Assembly (NCBI GenBank): GCA_027295475.1
Contig: JAPUKV010000129.1
Coordinates: 1 to 17,370, forward strand
DNA length: 17,370 bases
Direction: 5' to 3'
Origin: Pseudomonadota bacterium
GTDB taxonomy: Bacteria > Pseudomonadota > Gammaproteobacteria > Woeseiales > Woeseiaceae
A model generated the notes under the pieces. The model did not search any database. It saw only the letters and a list, made by a program, of their open reading frames with translations, and was not told the origin of the DNA. Positions within the stretch are counted from its first letter, which is position 1. Every line of letters begins with the position of its first letter. Below, piece by piece: positions 7,256-15,896 of this stretch. A program made the translations under genes and the position numbers.

Positions 7256-7849
7256 ATGAAAACGGACATTCACCTCGCATCGTCATCGCCGAGGCGCCAT
7301 GAAATCCTCGCGGCGATGGGCATCAGATTCACGGCAGCCGGCGTCGATATCGACGAAACGCGCTACGATGGTGAGCCGGTCGCTGATATGGTGGTTCGGC
7401 TGGCGGTGGCGAAGGTTGGCGCGGCGCGCGCGACAGTGGAGCGGTCGATACCTGTGCTTGGCGCGGATACCGCCGTGGCCGTGGACGATCATGTGCTCGG
7501 TAAACCCGAGTCTGAGGGCGAGGCGGTGGAGATGCTGACCTCCCTGTCCGGCCGGGTGCACACGGTATTGACCGGGGTCGCGCTCGACTACGCGGGTGAG
7601 GTCATGAGCGTAACGTCGGTTACGGAAGTACGATTCCGGGAGATCAGTCACGACGAGGCATCTGCCTACTGGCAAAGTGGAGAGCCACGCGACAAGGCGG
7701 GCGCCTATGCGGTGCAGGGTATCGGTGGCATCTTCGTTGAGTATATTTCGGGAAGTTATTCCGGGGTCGTCGGTCTGCCTGTTTTCGAGACGGCAGAACT
7801 CCTGAGCAAGGCAGGCCTGGTCATATTGCCCCTGAATTCGGATCAATAG
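7256..7849 (+). CDS. maf: Maf family nucleotide pyrophosphatase (YhdE type, dTTP/UTP)
   Basis: Hydrolyses non-canonical or excess nucleoside triphosphates to monophosphates. The YhdE branch prefers dTTP, UTP and their modified forms. The length of 197 residues is the same as E. coli YhdE. The substrate motif LASSSPRRHEIL is at residues 7-18, the catalytic acid D71 lies in LGADTAVAVDD, and K53 and K83 (LGKP) are conserved. The EPRDKAGAYAVQGIGG segment and GSYSGVVGLPVFET fit the YhdE subfamily rather than YceF. ATG 7256 is the family start. Its TAG is followed one base later by the rng start, as in the conserved maf-rng pair. An eight-codon reading frame (7233-7259) overlaps this start. Confidence 0.94.
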   Translation: MKTDIHLASSSPRRHEILAAMGIRFTAAGVDIDETRYDGEPVADMVVRLAVAKVGAARATVERSIPVLGADTAVAVDDHVLGKPESEGEAVEMLTSLSGRVHTVLTGVALDYAGEVMSVTSVTEVRFREISHDEASAYWQSGEPRDKAGAYAVQGIGGIFVEYISGSYSGVVGLPVFETAELLSKAGLVILPLNSDQ

Positions 7850-7850
7850 C

Positions 7851-9332
7851 ATGACTGATGAAACGCCAAAAGAGGAAATTCTCGTCAATGTGACACCCAG
7901 TGAGGTGCGTGCAGCGTTGCTCGAGAACGGCATTCTTCAGGAGGTATATATCGAACGCGCTGCCCGCCGTGGCCTGGTGAGCAACATCTACAAGGGTCGT
8001 GTGTCTCGCGTCCTGCCGGGTATGCAAGCCGCCTTTGTCGACATCGGACTGGAACGCACCGCATTTCTGCACGCCTCGGATATCGCCCGGTCAAGACGTG
8101 TAGATGACGAGGACAACGATATTCCACTGCCGGACATCAGGGAACTCGTGCACGAAGGTGAGGAAATCCCTGTGCAGGTTGTGAAAGACCCTCTCGGCAA
8201 CAAGGGTGCGCGCCTGACCACATTCATCACGCTGCCGTCGCGATATCTGGTGCTCCTGCCCGCTGGCGACAGCGTCGGGATTTCGGCACGTATCGAGGAC
8301 GAGGATGAGCGTGAGCGCCTGCGCGAGTTTCTTGGGGAACTGCTGGTCGACTTCCCCTGCGGGGTCATCGCCAGGACGGCCGCGGAAGGCGCCGCCGACG
8401 ACGCCCTGCGGGCAGACATGAAGTTTTTGCGGAAACTCTGGGCAGTCGTTCAGGAACAGTGCAGGAAAGGTAAGGTAAAAACACTCGTGCATGAAGATTT
8501 GCCGCTGCCGGCCAGAGTTTTGCGGGACCTTGTGACCAGCGATGTCGGACGTATTCGTGTGGACTCGGAGCAGGACTTCAACGCAATGAAGTCCTTTGCG
8601 GCTACTTTTCTGCCGGAAGTGGAGCCAATGCTCGAGCTCTACACGCGGCGCCGGCCGATATTCGATCTTCATGGCACCGAGGACGAAATCAAGAAAGCGC
8701 TGGACAGGAGTATTCCGCTGAAGTCCGGCGGCTATGTAATTTTCGATCAGACGGAGGCGATGACAACGGTCGATGTTAATACGGGCGGGTATGTGGGTCA
8801 TCGCAATCTCGAGGAGACGATATACCGGACGAACCTGGAGGCGGCGGTCACGATTGCGCGGCAGCTGCGTGTGAGAAACCTGGGTGGCATCATCATCATC
8901 GATTTCATCGACATGGAAGAAGAGGGACACCGGCAAAGAGTCATGCAGGCGCTGCAGCAATCGCTTCTCCGCGACCATGCCCGGCACCAGATCACAGCTG
9001 TGTCGCCGCTGGGCCTGGTTGAGATGACACGCAAACGGACGCGGGAGAGCTTGCAACATATTCTTTGCGAAGATTGTCCCCATTGCGATGGTCGTGGTTT
9101 TATCATGACGGCCGAGACCGTGTGTTTCGAAGTATTTCGGGAGGTCATCAGGCAACACCGGCAGTTTACGTTCGACGAAATTCTTGTTTTGGCGCATCAG
9201 GACGTGATCGAGTTGTTGCTCGACGGGCAGTCGAACGCGCTCGCCGAACTTGAAGAACAGACCGGCAAGACGGTTCGCCTGCAACCCGAGTCCCTGTACT
9301 TGCAGGACCAGTTTGACGTTGTGTTGATATGA
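7851..9332 (+). CDS. rng: Ribonuclease G
   Basis: An endoribonuclease that matures the 5' end of 16S rRNA and degrades some mRNAs. The 493 residues compare with 489 in E. coli RNase G, and it lacks the long C-terminal degradosome scaffold of RNase E. An S1-type RNA-binding domain lies at about residues 39-128, starting in the segment VSNIYKGRVSRVLPGMQAAFVDIG. The 5'-sensor/RNase H-like region follows. The catalytic magnesium ligands are D308 (TTVDVNTGG) and D351 (IIIIDFIDM). The zinc-link is C409-P-H-C412 (with C406 also present), used for dimerisation. ATG 7851 starts one base after the maf stop and yhdP follows after 22 bp, so maf-rng-yhdP reads as one operon. Confidence 0.97.
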   Translation: MTDETPKEEILVNVTPSEVRAALLENGILQEVYIERAARRGLVSNIYKGRVSRVLPGMQAAFVDIGLERTAFLHASDIARSRRVDDEDNDIPLPDIRELVHEGEEIPVQVVKDPLGNKGARLTTFITLPSRYLVLLPAGDSVGISARIEDEDERERLREFLGELLVDFPCGVIARTAAEGAADDALRADMKFLRKLWAVVQEQCRKGKVKTLVHEDLPLPARVLRDLVTSDVGRIRVDSEQDFNAMKSFAATFLPEVEPMLELYTRRRPIFDLHGTEDEIKKALDRSIPLKSGGYVIFDQTEAMTTVDVNTGGYVGHRNLEETIYRTNLEAAVTIARQLRVRNLGGIIIIDFIDMEEEGHRQRVMQALQQSLLRDHARHQITAVSPLGLVEMTRKRTRESLQHILCEDCPHCDGRGFIMTAETVCFEVFREVIRQHRQFTFDEILVLAHQDVIELLLDGQSNALAELEEQTGKTVRLQPESLYLQDQFDVVLI

Positions 9333-9354
9333 CCGGGTCGGACTTAAGACGCTT

Positions 9355-12300
9355 ATGAAGCAACTGCTACAACGATTGGCCAAGTATCTCGCTTACTTCG
9401 CGGCGGCAATCGTTATTCTTCTTGCAATTGCGGTCGGGTTGTTCCGGCTGATGCTGCCACGACTTCCGGAATACCAGGAGGAAATAAAGAACTGGGCCAG
9501 TGCGGCGATCGGCATGCAGGTTGAATTCACCGGCATGGACGCGCGCTGGCGATTGAGTGGGCCTGAGCTCAACTTTTACAACGCTGAACTCATGCGGCCG
9601 GATGGTTCGGACAGCCTGCTCGGCGTCGAGGAACTAAGCATTGGCGTCGGCCTGATGCGTCTGCTTGTTGACCGTGAGCTGGTCGTCGACCGGGTGCTAA
9701 TTAGAGATACCAGCCTTGATCTGCGGCAGGCAGATGATGGTGCCTGGCTGTTGCAGGGCGTCCCCCTTGAAGAACTGATTGGCCTCAGAAAGGACTTGCC
9801 GGAAGGTGCCGGCGCTGCGGTGACTGTTATCGGTCAGGACATCAGCCTGGACTACTGGCCTCCGGGAGCCGAGGAGCCACTCGAGCTGATAATTGACCGC
9901 CTGCAGGTGCTGCGCGATGAGCTGCGGCTTGATATCGAGGCGACTGTCGATTTGCCGGACGAGCTCGGCGAGCGAATCGCGTTGTCAGCAAACAAGCGCC
10001 TTGAAGATGCGGCCGAGAATGGCGTGTGGCAGTTCTTTGTTGAAGGCAGGTCCCTGGAAATCGCCGGCTGGACACGTTTTCAACCAGCGGAATTTCCGCT
10101 CGTGAGGTCGGGCCGGGCTGATCTGAGTCTTTGGCTGGAGCTCTCGGAGGACGGGATTCGTAGCGCTACCGGAAATCTGGTCGTCACGGATCTCGCAGCC
10201 GGCGATGCGATCGATAATGTGTCTTTCGACATTCAGGGCCGGTTCGAGTTTTCGCATGATCCGGGGGGCTGGTTGCTCGCGGCGGACAATTTCAGACTCC
10301 GGACGGCTGGCGGCGAATGGCCGAATTCCTCTATTCGGGTCGATGTGACAACTGATACATCGGGTAAGATCCTGGCGATGAATGCCCGCGCGTCGTTCAT
10401 AAGTCTCGATAACTTGAAACTATTGAGCCCCTGGTTGCCGGCAAGACAAAGATCGATGCTGGACGCATACGGGCCTTCCGGCATCGTACATGGATTCGAG
10501 TTAGGGCTTGCGGATCTTGAGTCTGAATCCGTCCGTTTCGACTTGTCGGCCGAACTCGAAGAAGCGGGTATCAGGGCAAGGGACAAGTGGCCTGGCGTGA
10601 GCGGATTTAGTGGTCAGATTCGTGCGGACCGCTCCGGCGGGCGAGTCGAGATCGAGACAAGCGATTTGCGGCTGGATATGCCGGAATTTCTCGCCGAACC
10701 GATCGATTTCGACGATGCAATCGGCACCGTCATCTGGCGCCGGAATAACGAGACCACGATCATTCTCTCGGACAGTGTGCGCATCAGAAATGCAGAACTT
10801 GACACCCGTAGCAGCCTGCAGGTGAGCCTGCCCGCAAACGGCGGTTCCCCGGTGATCGACTTCGTCAGCAACTGGAACATCACCGACCTCACGGCAGTTT
10901 CCCGATATCTGCCCGGCAAACTGATGCAGCCGAATTTATTCGCCTGGTTTAATAACGCACTGGTTGCCGGCCGTGTGCCGCGCGGTACGGTCCGGTTTAC
11001 CGGGCCGCTCGACAAGTTTCCCTTCGAAGGTGGAGAAGGGATATTCCGGGTCGAGGCACAGATCGAAGACCTGGCGCTGAGATATCACCCAGACTGGCCC
11101 ATGGTCGAACAAGTCAATGCGGATATTATCGTCGATAACATGCACTTTTATTCAAATCACGCTGATGGGACAACTCTTGGCAACGCGACGGCGGGCGCAC
11201 GAGTCGAAATCGCTGATTTGAGGAAGCCGGTACTAACGGTTGACGCCTACGCAACGGGCACGCTCGAGACCATTCGGCAATTGTCGATCCAGAGTCCGAT
11301 TGCCAATGTATTCGGCGGCCAGCTCGACCGTATTCGGGTCGACGGGGAGGCGTCGTTCGATTTGCAATTGCGCTATCCGCTCGGTGACAAGTTGAATTAC
11401 GCGTTCACGGTCGGCGTTCGCACTAACAATGGCCGCTTAAGCATCGATGGATTCACACCTCCCCTTACCGAACTCAGCGGTCTGGTCACGGTGACCCGCG
11501 ACATTATTCAAGCCGAATCGCTGACAGGACGTTTTCTTGGCGAGCCGGTCAGTATTGATCTGGCTCGTGCCGCAGACGACATGCCAAAATACTCCATCAT
11601 CGCGTCGGCGACAGGCATCGTGACCGGCGAAGGCCTGATCGGGGAACTTGGCCTGCCTCTTGCGGGCCGGCTGCGAGGCTCGACCCCTTACAGCGCAAGA
11701 ATCCTGTTTCCCCGTGGCGGGACAGAGGAGCCGGTGCCCCTGCATATTGCGGTTGAAACGAACCTCGAAGGCCTTGCCGTCGTAATGCCGGTGCCCGTCG
11801 GAAAAGCGCCCGGCGAGACACGGCCCTTGTCATTGCACATCGAATTCCCCGGGTCTGATCGAATTGACTCATTTGGTAGTTCCGCTGAAGACTTCAAATG
11901 GTCAGTGAGTTTTCTGAAAGAGCAGGAGCAATGGGATTTCGATCGAGGCGTGATCGCCGTCGGCGGTGCAGAACTGACGGAACCGGAGACCCGGGGACTG
12001 CATATCGTCGGCGAGACACCCGAAGTCCGGCTAAACGAGTGGCTGAGCATGCGGTCGGAGGAATCTGACAGGCCCGGTCTCGGTGAACGCATACGGTCGA
12101 TAGATCTGATTGTCGATGACCTCTATGCGGTGGGGCAGCATTTTTCGAGGCACCGGGTCCGGGTAGACCGTGGTGCCGAAGAATGGCTTATCGAGCTTGA
12201 CGGTGAAGGAGCGGTCGGTTCGCTGGTTGTGCCCTACGACTTCTCGGGCGACAAGTCGCTGGTTATTGATATGGCGAGGCTGATTCTGCCGGGGAGAGAC

Positions 12301-13203
12301 GAAATCGAACGCGATGCTACCGACTTGACCGATCCACGCACGCTGCCACCACTTTCCATCAAGGTCGAGGACTTCGCGTTGGGGCTGCGTCATTTCGGTG
12401 CCCTTGAGGTCGAATTTATACGTATAGAGAGCGGTCTCGAGGCAGTGAGCATTACGTCCAGGGACGACAGTTTCGAGCTGAGTGGTGTCGGCCGATGGGT
12501 GGTCGACCCGGCAGACGACGCAGGACAGCGCAGTTACCTGACGGCAAAACTCATAAGCACAAATATCCAGCAAACCACAGCGCGCCTGAACTATCAGCCG
12601 GGCATTGTCGGCCAGGATATGGAAGTCGATATCGACGTGAGCTGGCCGGGTGGGCCGCGTGAAGATATTCTTGCCCATCTGGACGGCAACATCGGCATTC
12701 GCCTGGGCTCCGGACAACTCGACGAAGTCGAACCGGGCGCAGGCCGCGTCTTCGGTCTCTTGAGTGTAGTCGCCTTGCCCAGGCGCCTGGCGCTGGATTT
12801 TCGTGATGTGCTGGGGAAAGGTTTCGGGTTTGACGAAATTACCGGAAACTTTCGCGTCGTCAGCGGTGAAACTTTTACCTGCGACCTGTCACTAAAAAGT
12901 CCCGCCGCAGATATCGGCATCGTCGGCCGGGCAGGGCTGGCGTCGCGCGACTACGAACAGTCCGCGATGGTCAGCGCAAGTCTGGGCAATACCCTACCCA
13001 TCGTGGGCGCGGTGGTCGCGGGACCGGGGGTTGCGGCCGCGTTGTTGATTTTCTCACAGATATTCAAGAAACCCTTGCAAGACATGGGACAGATCTACTA
13101 CCGCATCGGCGGTTCCTTTGACGAGCCGACGATGGAAGTAACGGACGCGGAGCAATTCACGAAAACCTATGAAGCGGCTGGCTGCCTGCAGCAAGCAGAG
13201 TAG
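9355..13203 (+). CDS. yhdP: YhdP family AsmA-like envelope lipid homeostasis protein
   Basis: A very large inner-membrane-anchored periplasmic protein. At 1282 residues it matches the size of E. coli YhdP (1266), which with TamB and YdbH supports phospholipid traffic to the outer membrane. There is one N-terminal transmembrane helix (about 12-35) and then the DUF3971/AsmA-type start, with VEFTGMDARWRLSGPELNFY near 57-76. A very long stretch of beta-rich repeats follows, expected to form a hydrophobic groove across the periplasm. The family's C-terminal block, including SQIFKKPLQDMGQIYYRIGG and DEPTME, is intact near 1233-1262. ATG 9355 follows rng by 22 bp and gives the signal-anchor N-terminus. 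No frameshift or internal stop is seen. The carbon-nitrogen hydrolase gene begins 7 bp after its stop. Confidence 0.93.
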   Translation: MKQLLQRLAKYLAYFAAAIVILLAIAVGLFRLMLPRLPEYQEEIKNWASAAIGMQVEFTGMDARWRLSGPELNFYNAELMRPDGSDSLLGVEELSIGVGLMRLLVDRELVVDRVLIRDTSLDLRQADDGAWLLQGVPLEELIGLRKDLPEGAGAAVTVIGQDISLDYWPPGAEEPLELIIDRLQVLRDELRLDIEATVDLPDELGERIALSANKRLEDAAENGVWQFFVEGRSLEIAGWTRFQPAEFPLVRSGRADLSLWLELSEDGIRSATGNLVVTDLAAGDAIDNVSFDIQGRFEFSHDPGGWLLAADNFRLRTAGGEWPNSSIRVDVTTDTSGKILAMNARASFISLDNLKLLSPWLPARQRSMLDAYGPSGIVHGFELGLADLESESVRFDLSAELEEAGIRARDKWPGVSGFSGQIRADRSGGRVEIETSDLRLDMPEFLAEPIDFDDAIGTVIWRRNNETTIILSDSVRIRNAELDTRSSLQVSLPANGGSPVIDFVSNWNITDLTAVSRYLPGKLMQPNLFAWFNNALVAGRVPRGTVRFTGPLDKFPFEGGEGIFRVEAQIEDLALRYHPDWPMVEQVNADIIVDNMHFYSNHADGTTLGNATAGARVEIADLRKPVLTVDAYATGTLETIRQLSIQSPIANVFGGQLDRIRVDGEASFDLQLRYPLGDKLNYAFTVGVRTNNGRLSIDGFTPPLTELSGLVTVTRDIIQAESLTGRFLGEPVSIDLARAADDMPKYSIIASATGIVTGEGLIGELGLPLAGRLRGSTPYSARILFPRGGTEEPVPLHIAVETNLEGLAVVMPVPVGKAPGETRPLSLHIEFPGSDRIDSFGSSAEDFKWSVSFLKEQEQWDFDRGVIAVGGAELTEPETRGLHIVGETPEVRLNEWLSMRSEESDRPGLGERIRSIDLIVDDLYAVGQHFSRHRVRVDRGAEEWLIELDGEGAVGSLVVPYDFSGDKSLVIDMARLILPGRDEIERDATDLTDPRTLPPLSIKVEDFALGLRHFGALEVEFIRIESGLEAVSITSRDDSFELSGVGRWVVDPADDAGQRSYLTAKLISTNIQQTTARLNYQPGIVGQDMEVDIDVSWPGGPREDILAHLDGNIGIRLGSGQLDEVEPGAGRVFGLLSVVALPRRLALDFRDVLGKGFGFDEITGNFRVVSGETFTCDLSLKSPAADIGIVGRAGLASRDYEQSAMVSASLGNTLPIVGAVVAGPGVAAALLIFSQIFKKPLQDMGQIYYRIGGSFDEPTMEVTDAEQFTKTYEAAGCLQQAE

Positions 13204-13210
13204 AAAATCC

Positions 13211-14065
13211 GTGTCCGACAACGGCAAACAAGATTCGCCATCGCCATCGTCACCGGTTCGGGTTGCGGCTGTGCAAATGAACAGTGGCGACAACCTGGAT
13301 CAAAACCTGGAACTCGCTGCCCGGCTGCTCGCGGAAGCTGCAGCCGACGGTTGTGCGCTGGCAGTCTTGCCGGAGAACTTTCCGTTCATGGGTGCGCGGG
13401 GTAAAGACAAGCTTCAACATGCCGAAGAGCCGGGAGCAGGCCCGATTCAGGATTTTCTTGCCGATACGGCGCGCAACAACAAATTATGGATCATTTCCGG
13501 GAGTATTCCCCTCAGGTCGTCGGATCCAGGCCGCTGCTATGGCGCGACGCTGGTCGTGGATGCGGACGGGAATACGCAGAATTGTTACCGCAAGATTCAT
13601 TTGTTTGATGTCGACCTGCCGGATCGCGATGAGCGGTACAGGGAGTCGGCCAGCATGATGCCAGGCGACGAGCTCGTGGTTCAGGATACACCTGTCGGGT
13701 GCGTGGGCCTTTCAATCTGTTACGATTTACGTTTTCCGGAACTGTATCGAAAGCTGGTCGAGATGGGCGCGGTCGTATTGTCGGTTCCGGCAGCATTTAC
13801 ATTTGTGACGGGAACCGCACACTGGCACACCTTGCTTAGGGCCCGCGCGATCGAAAATCTCGCCTATGTGATTGCACCCGGTCAGTTCGGCCAACACAGC
13901 GACGGTAGAACTACCTATGGCCATTCGCTGATTATCGATCCCTGGGGTCGGATTCTTGCCGAGGCGGCAGAGGGTAATTGTGTCATTACAAGCGATCTGG
14001 ACCCGGGCCTGCCGCAAGAATTGCGCCGGGAATTTCCCGCGCTCAGTCACCGTGTGTTCAAATAG
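13211..14065 (+). CDS. Carbon-nitrogen hydrolase, NIT1/YbeM-like (probable deaminated glutathione amidase)
   Basis: A nitrilase-superfamily amidase of 284 residues. The E-K-C triad is complete: E55 in LPENFPFMG, K128 in YRKIHLFDVDLP and C170 in SICYDLRFPELYRKL. The sequence around the triad and the phrase AHWHTLLRARAIEN place it with NIT1/YbeM-type enzymes. These hydrolyse deaminated glutathione made by side reactions of transaminases (metabolite repair); the substrate is inferred from the family. The frame is open back to 13169 inside yhdP. GTG 13211 is chosen because it lies just after the yhdP stop and gives a short Ser/Pro-rich leader before VRVAAVQM. In other gammaproteobacteria a nitrilase-family gene also sits between yhdP and tldD. 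Confidence 0.9.
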   Translation: MSDNGKQDSPSPSSPVRVAAVQMNSGDNLDQNLELAARLLAEAAADGCALAVLPENFPFMGARGKDKLQHAEEPGAGPIQDFLADTARNNKLWIISGSIPLRSSDPGRCYGATLVVDADGNTQNCYRKIHLFDVDLPDRDERYRESASMMPGDELVVQDTPVGCVGLSICYDLRFPELYRKLVEMGAVVLSVPAAFTFVTGTAHWHTLLRARAIENLAYVIAPGQFGQHSDGRTTYGHSLIIDPWGRILAEAAEGNCVITSDLDPGLPQELRREFPALSHRVFK

Positions 14066-14128
14066 GGAGTAATGAATTGACAACGAGCCAGGCCGCCACC
14101 GCGGCTTCAAATGAAGGAACTACAACGA

Positions 14129-15586
14129 GTGTCAGACACGCACCATAACGATAATGCGATAGATTCGGTTATGTCCCGCGTGCTGGCACCCGCAGGGCTT
14201 GAGGAGCGGCACCTGAGCCGGGCGCTCGGATCCATCATGAGGCGAGACATCGATATCGCCGATCTGTATTTCCAGGTTAGCCGCCAGGAAAGCTGGACGG
14301 TAGAAGACGGCGTCATCAAGGCAGGCAGCTTCAACCTGGATCAGGGTGTCGGCGTCCGTGCCGTGAGCGGCGAAAAGACCGGCTTTGCCTATTCCGATGA
14401 ACTGATGCTGCCCGCTCTCGAACGTGCCGCCGGAGCCGCACGCGCGATTTCGCGACAAGGTCAGACGAAGGCCGTGCAGGCATGGTCGCGCGGCGAACGG
14501 CAGGACCTGTACCCCGCACTCGACCCGATTACGAGTATCCAGGATCAACAAAAGACAGCATTGATCGGTGATATTGACAAAAAGATCCGCGAACTGGACA
14601 AACGCATCGAGCAGGTCATTATCAGTCTGAGCAGCAGTCAGGATCTCATTTTGATCGCAGCCGCGGACGGCACGCTGGCAGCCGATGTCCGACCGCTGGT
14701 GAGGCTGAATATCAGCGTCATCATCGAGGAAAACGGACGCCGTGAGCAAGGCTACGCGGGCGGCGGAGCGAGAGCCGACCTGAATTATTTTCTTGGCAGC
14801 GATCTGCCGATGGAATACGCGAGGGACGCCGTTCGGCAGGCAGTTGTGCAGCTGGAGGCAGTGCCGGCACCGGCCGGCACGATGCCGGTAGTCCTTGGCC
14901 CCGGCTGGCCAGGCATTCTTCTTCATGAGGCTGTCGGTCACGGGCTCGAAGGCGACTTCAACCGCAAAGGCACTTCTGCTTTCAGCGGGCGGATCGGTGA
15001 GCAGGTTGCGTCAAAGCTTTGCACGATTGTCGATGACGGAACACTCGCGAATCGTCGTGGATCGCTTGCCGTCGATGACGAGGGCACGCAGGGGCAGTAC
15101 AACGTGCTGGTCGAAAACGGCATCCTTCGCGGCTACATGCAGGACAAGTTGAATGCACGCTTGATGGGGGTCGCACCGACCGGCAATGGTCGCCGGGAGT
15201 CTTTTGCACATATGCCGATGCCGCGCATGACCAATACTTACATGTTGGCAGGCAAGCACGATCCCGAGGAGATCATTGCTTCGGTTGACAAGGGCATTTA
15301 TGCGCCGAACTTCGGCGGCGGCCAGGTTGACATTACGTCTGGCAAATTCGTTTTCTCCGTGAACGAGGCTTATCTCATCGAGAAAGGAAAGCTGACTGCT
15401 CCGGTCAAAGGCGCAATGCTCATCGGTGACGGTCCTGCTGTGCTTGGCCAAATCTCGATGGTCGGTACGGATCTCAAACTCGATAGCGGCGTTGGTACCT
15501 GCGGCAAGGACGGACAATCGGTGCCGGTCGGTGTCGGTCAACCTACCTTGAAAATCGAGCAGTTGACTGTCGGTGGCACCGGGTAG
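14129..15586 (+). CDS. tldD: Metalloprotease TldD
   Basis: The catalytic subunit of the TldD/TldE (PmbA) zinc protease, which matures microcin B17 and degrades the antitoxin CcdA; its ordinary chromosomal substrates are poorly known. The zinc motif is HEAVGH, beginning at residue 266, followed by [10 protein letters not shown]. The C-terminal cysteine ligand region ([13 protein letters not shown]) is intact. I chose GTG 14129 (485 residues; E. coli has 481) because AAGGA at 14114-14118 lies ten bases upstream. ATG 14111, in the same frame, adds six residues but has no Shine-Dalgarno. ATG 14072 is in frame but is closed by a TGA two codons later. The partner gene tldE/pmbA is not in the window. 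A terminator-like hairpin follows the stop, marking the end of the housekeeping block. Confidence 0.95.
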   Translation: MSDTHHNDNAIDSVMSRVLAPAGLEERHLSRALGSIMRRDIDIADLYFQVSRQESWTVEDGVIKAGSFNLDQGVGVRAVSGEKTGFAYSDELMLPALERAAGAARAISRQGQTKAVQAWSRGERQDLYPALDPITSIQDQQKTALIGDIDKKIRELDKRIEQVIISLSSSQDLILIAAADGTLAADVRPLVRLNISVIIEENGRREQGYAGGGARADLNYFLGSDLPMEYARDAVRQAVVQLEAVPAPAGTMPVVLGPGWPGILLHEAVGHGLEGDFNRKGTSAFSGRIGEQVASKLCTIVDDGTLANRRGSLAVDDEGTQGQYNVLVENGILRGYMQDKLNARLMGVAPTGNGRRESFAHMPMPRMTNTYMLAGKHDPEEIIASVDKGIYAPNFGGGQVDITSGKFVFSVNEAYLIEKGKLTAPVKGAMLIGDGPAVLGQISMVGTDLKLDSGVGTCGKDGQSVPVGVGQPTLKIEQLTVGGTG

Positions 15587-15589
15587 ACT

Positions 15590-15611
15590 AAGCCAGTGGG
15601 AGCGGCTTTTT
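15590..15611 (+). terminator. Possible intrinsic terminator after tldD
   Basis: AAGCC (15590-15594) pairs with GGCTT (15604-15608) around a nine-base loop and runs into five Ts (15607-15611), four bases after the tldD stop. The stem is short. The right part, GTGGGAGCGGCTTTTT, also resembles the head of REP-type elements in Pseudomonas and xanthomonads, so the element may be a truncated repeat acting as a terminator. Confidence 0.45.
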
Positions 15612-15652
15612 GTACATGGAGGTACTTAATTCGCGGAGCGCAGGATGTGCGA

Positions 15653-15677
15653 GTTGGAGCCCGTCTCGACGGGCGAC
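15653..15677 (+). repeat. REP-like palindrome 1 (GTTGGAGC head)
   Basis: A GTTGGAGC head leads into GCCCGTC (15659-15665), a two-base TC centre and GACGGGC (15668-15674). This is a perfect 7-bp inverted repeat, followed by GAC. Head plus GC-rich palindrome is the layout of REP elements. Only one exact copy is present here, so repeat status rests on resemblance and on the neighbouring palindromes. Confidence 0.5.
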
Positions 15678-15706
15678 TTCCAGGCATTGCGAACCTCGCT
15701 CGTCAG

Positions 15707-15733
15707 GCAGGTGAATGCTCCTGCAACACCTGC
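15707..15733. repeat. Inverted repeat with 13-base loop
   Basis: GCAGGTG (15707-15713) and CACCTGC (15727-15733) are exact inverted arms. The loop holds GCTCCTGC, which on the minus strand reads GCAGGAGC, the same GGAGC head seen in the adjacent REP-like elements. It is the second of three consecutive palindromes in the tldD downstream interval. Confidence 0.45.
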
Positions 15734-15737
15734 ACTC

Positions 15738-15766
15738 CCGCCATCCATGGCGGTCGGACAGCTCCT
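15738..15766 (-). repeat. REP-like palindrome 2 (opposite orientation)
   Basis: CCGCCAT (15738-15744), a two-base CC centre and ATGGCGG (15747-15753) form a perfect 7-bp inverted repeat. On the minus strand it is preceded by GCAGGAGCTGTCCGA, i.e. a GGAGC head. Same geometry as palindrome 1 (7-bp arms, 2-base centre) but inverted, as in paired REP (BIME-like) units. Confidence 0.5.
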
Positions 15767-15824
15767 GCGATCTGCTACAAATGTTGGCTTATGTTAGATC
15801 CGCGCAGTGTTTGTATTGTCGTCT

Positions 15825-15854
15825 TTGTGATTCGCTTCACTGTGTCCGGATTAT
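15825..15854 (+). promoter_or_regulatory. Candidate sigma-70 promoter for the 56-residue ORF
   Basis: TTGTGA (15825-15830), an 18-base spacer and GATTAT (15849-15854) make a moderate sigma-70 match. The implied transcript would start about 35 bases before ATG 15897. This is a pattern match only. Confidence 0.25.
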
Positions 15855-15896
15855 GTCTCCAGTACAGTTCGCCTCTTACATTGAGGTTAGAGAGTC

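Noticed and set aside
8091..9383. 430-residue minus-strand frame
   Set aside because: Antisense to rng, whose catalytic and zinc motifs are intact; no recognisable domain in the reverse frame despite its length.
12031..12717. 228-residue minus-strand frame
   Set aside because: Antisense to yhdP with no domain or start signals; typical GC-rich shadow.
15653..15766. CRISPR array
   Set aside because: The palindromes differ in sequence and are not regularly spaced repeats with unique spacers.
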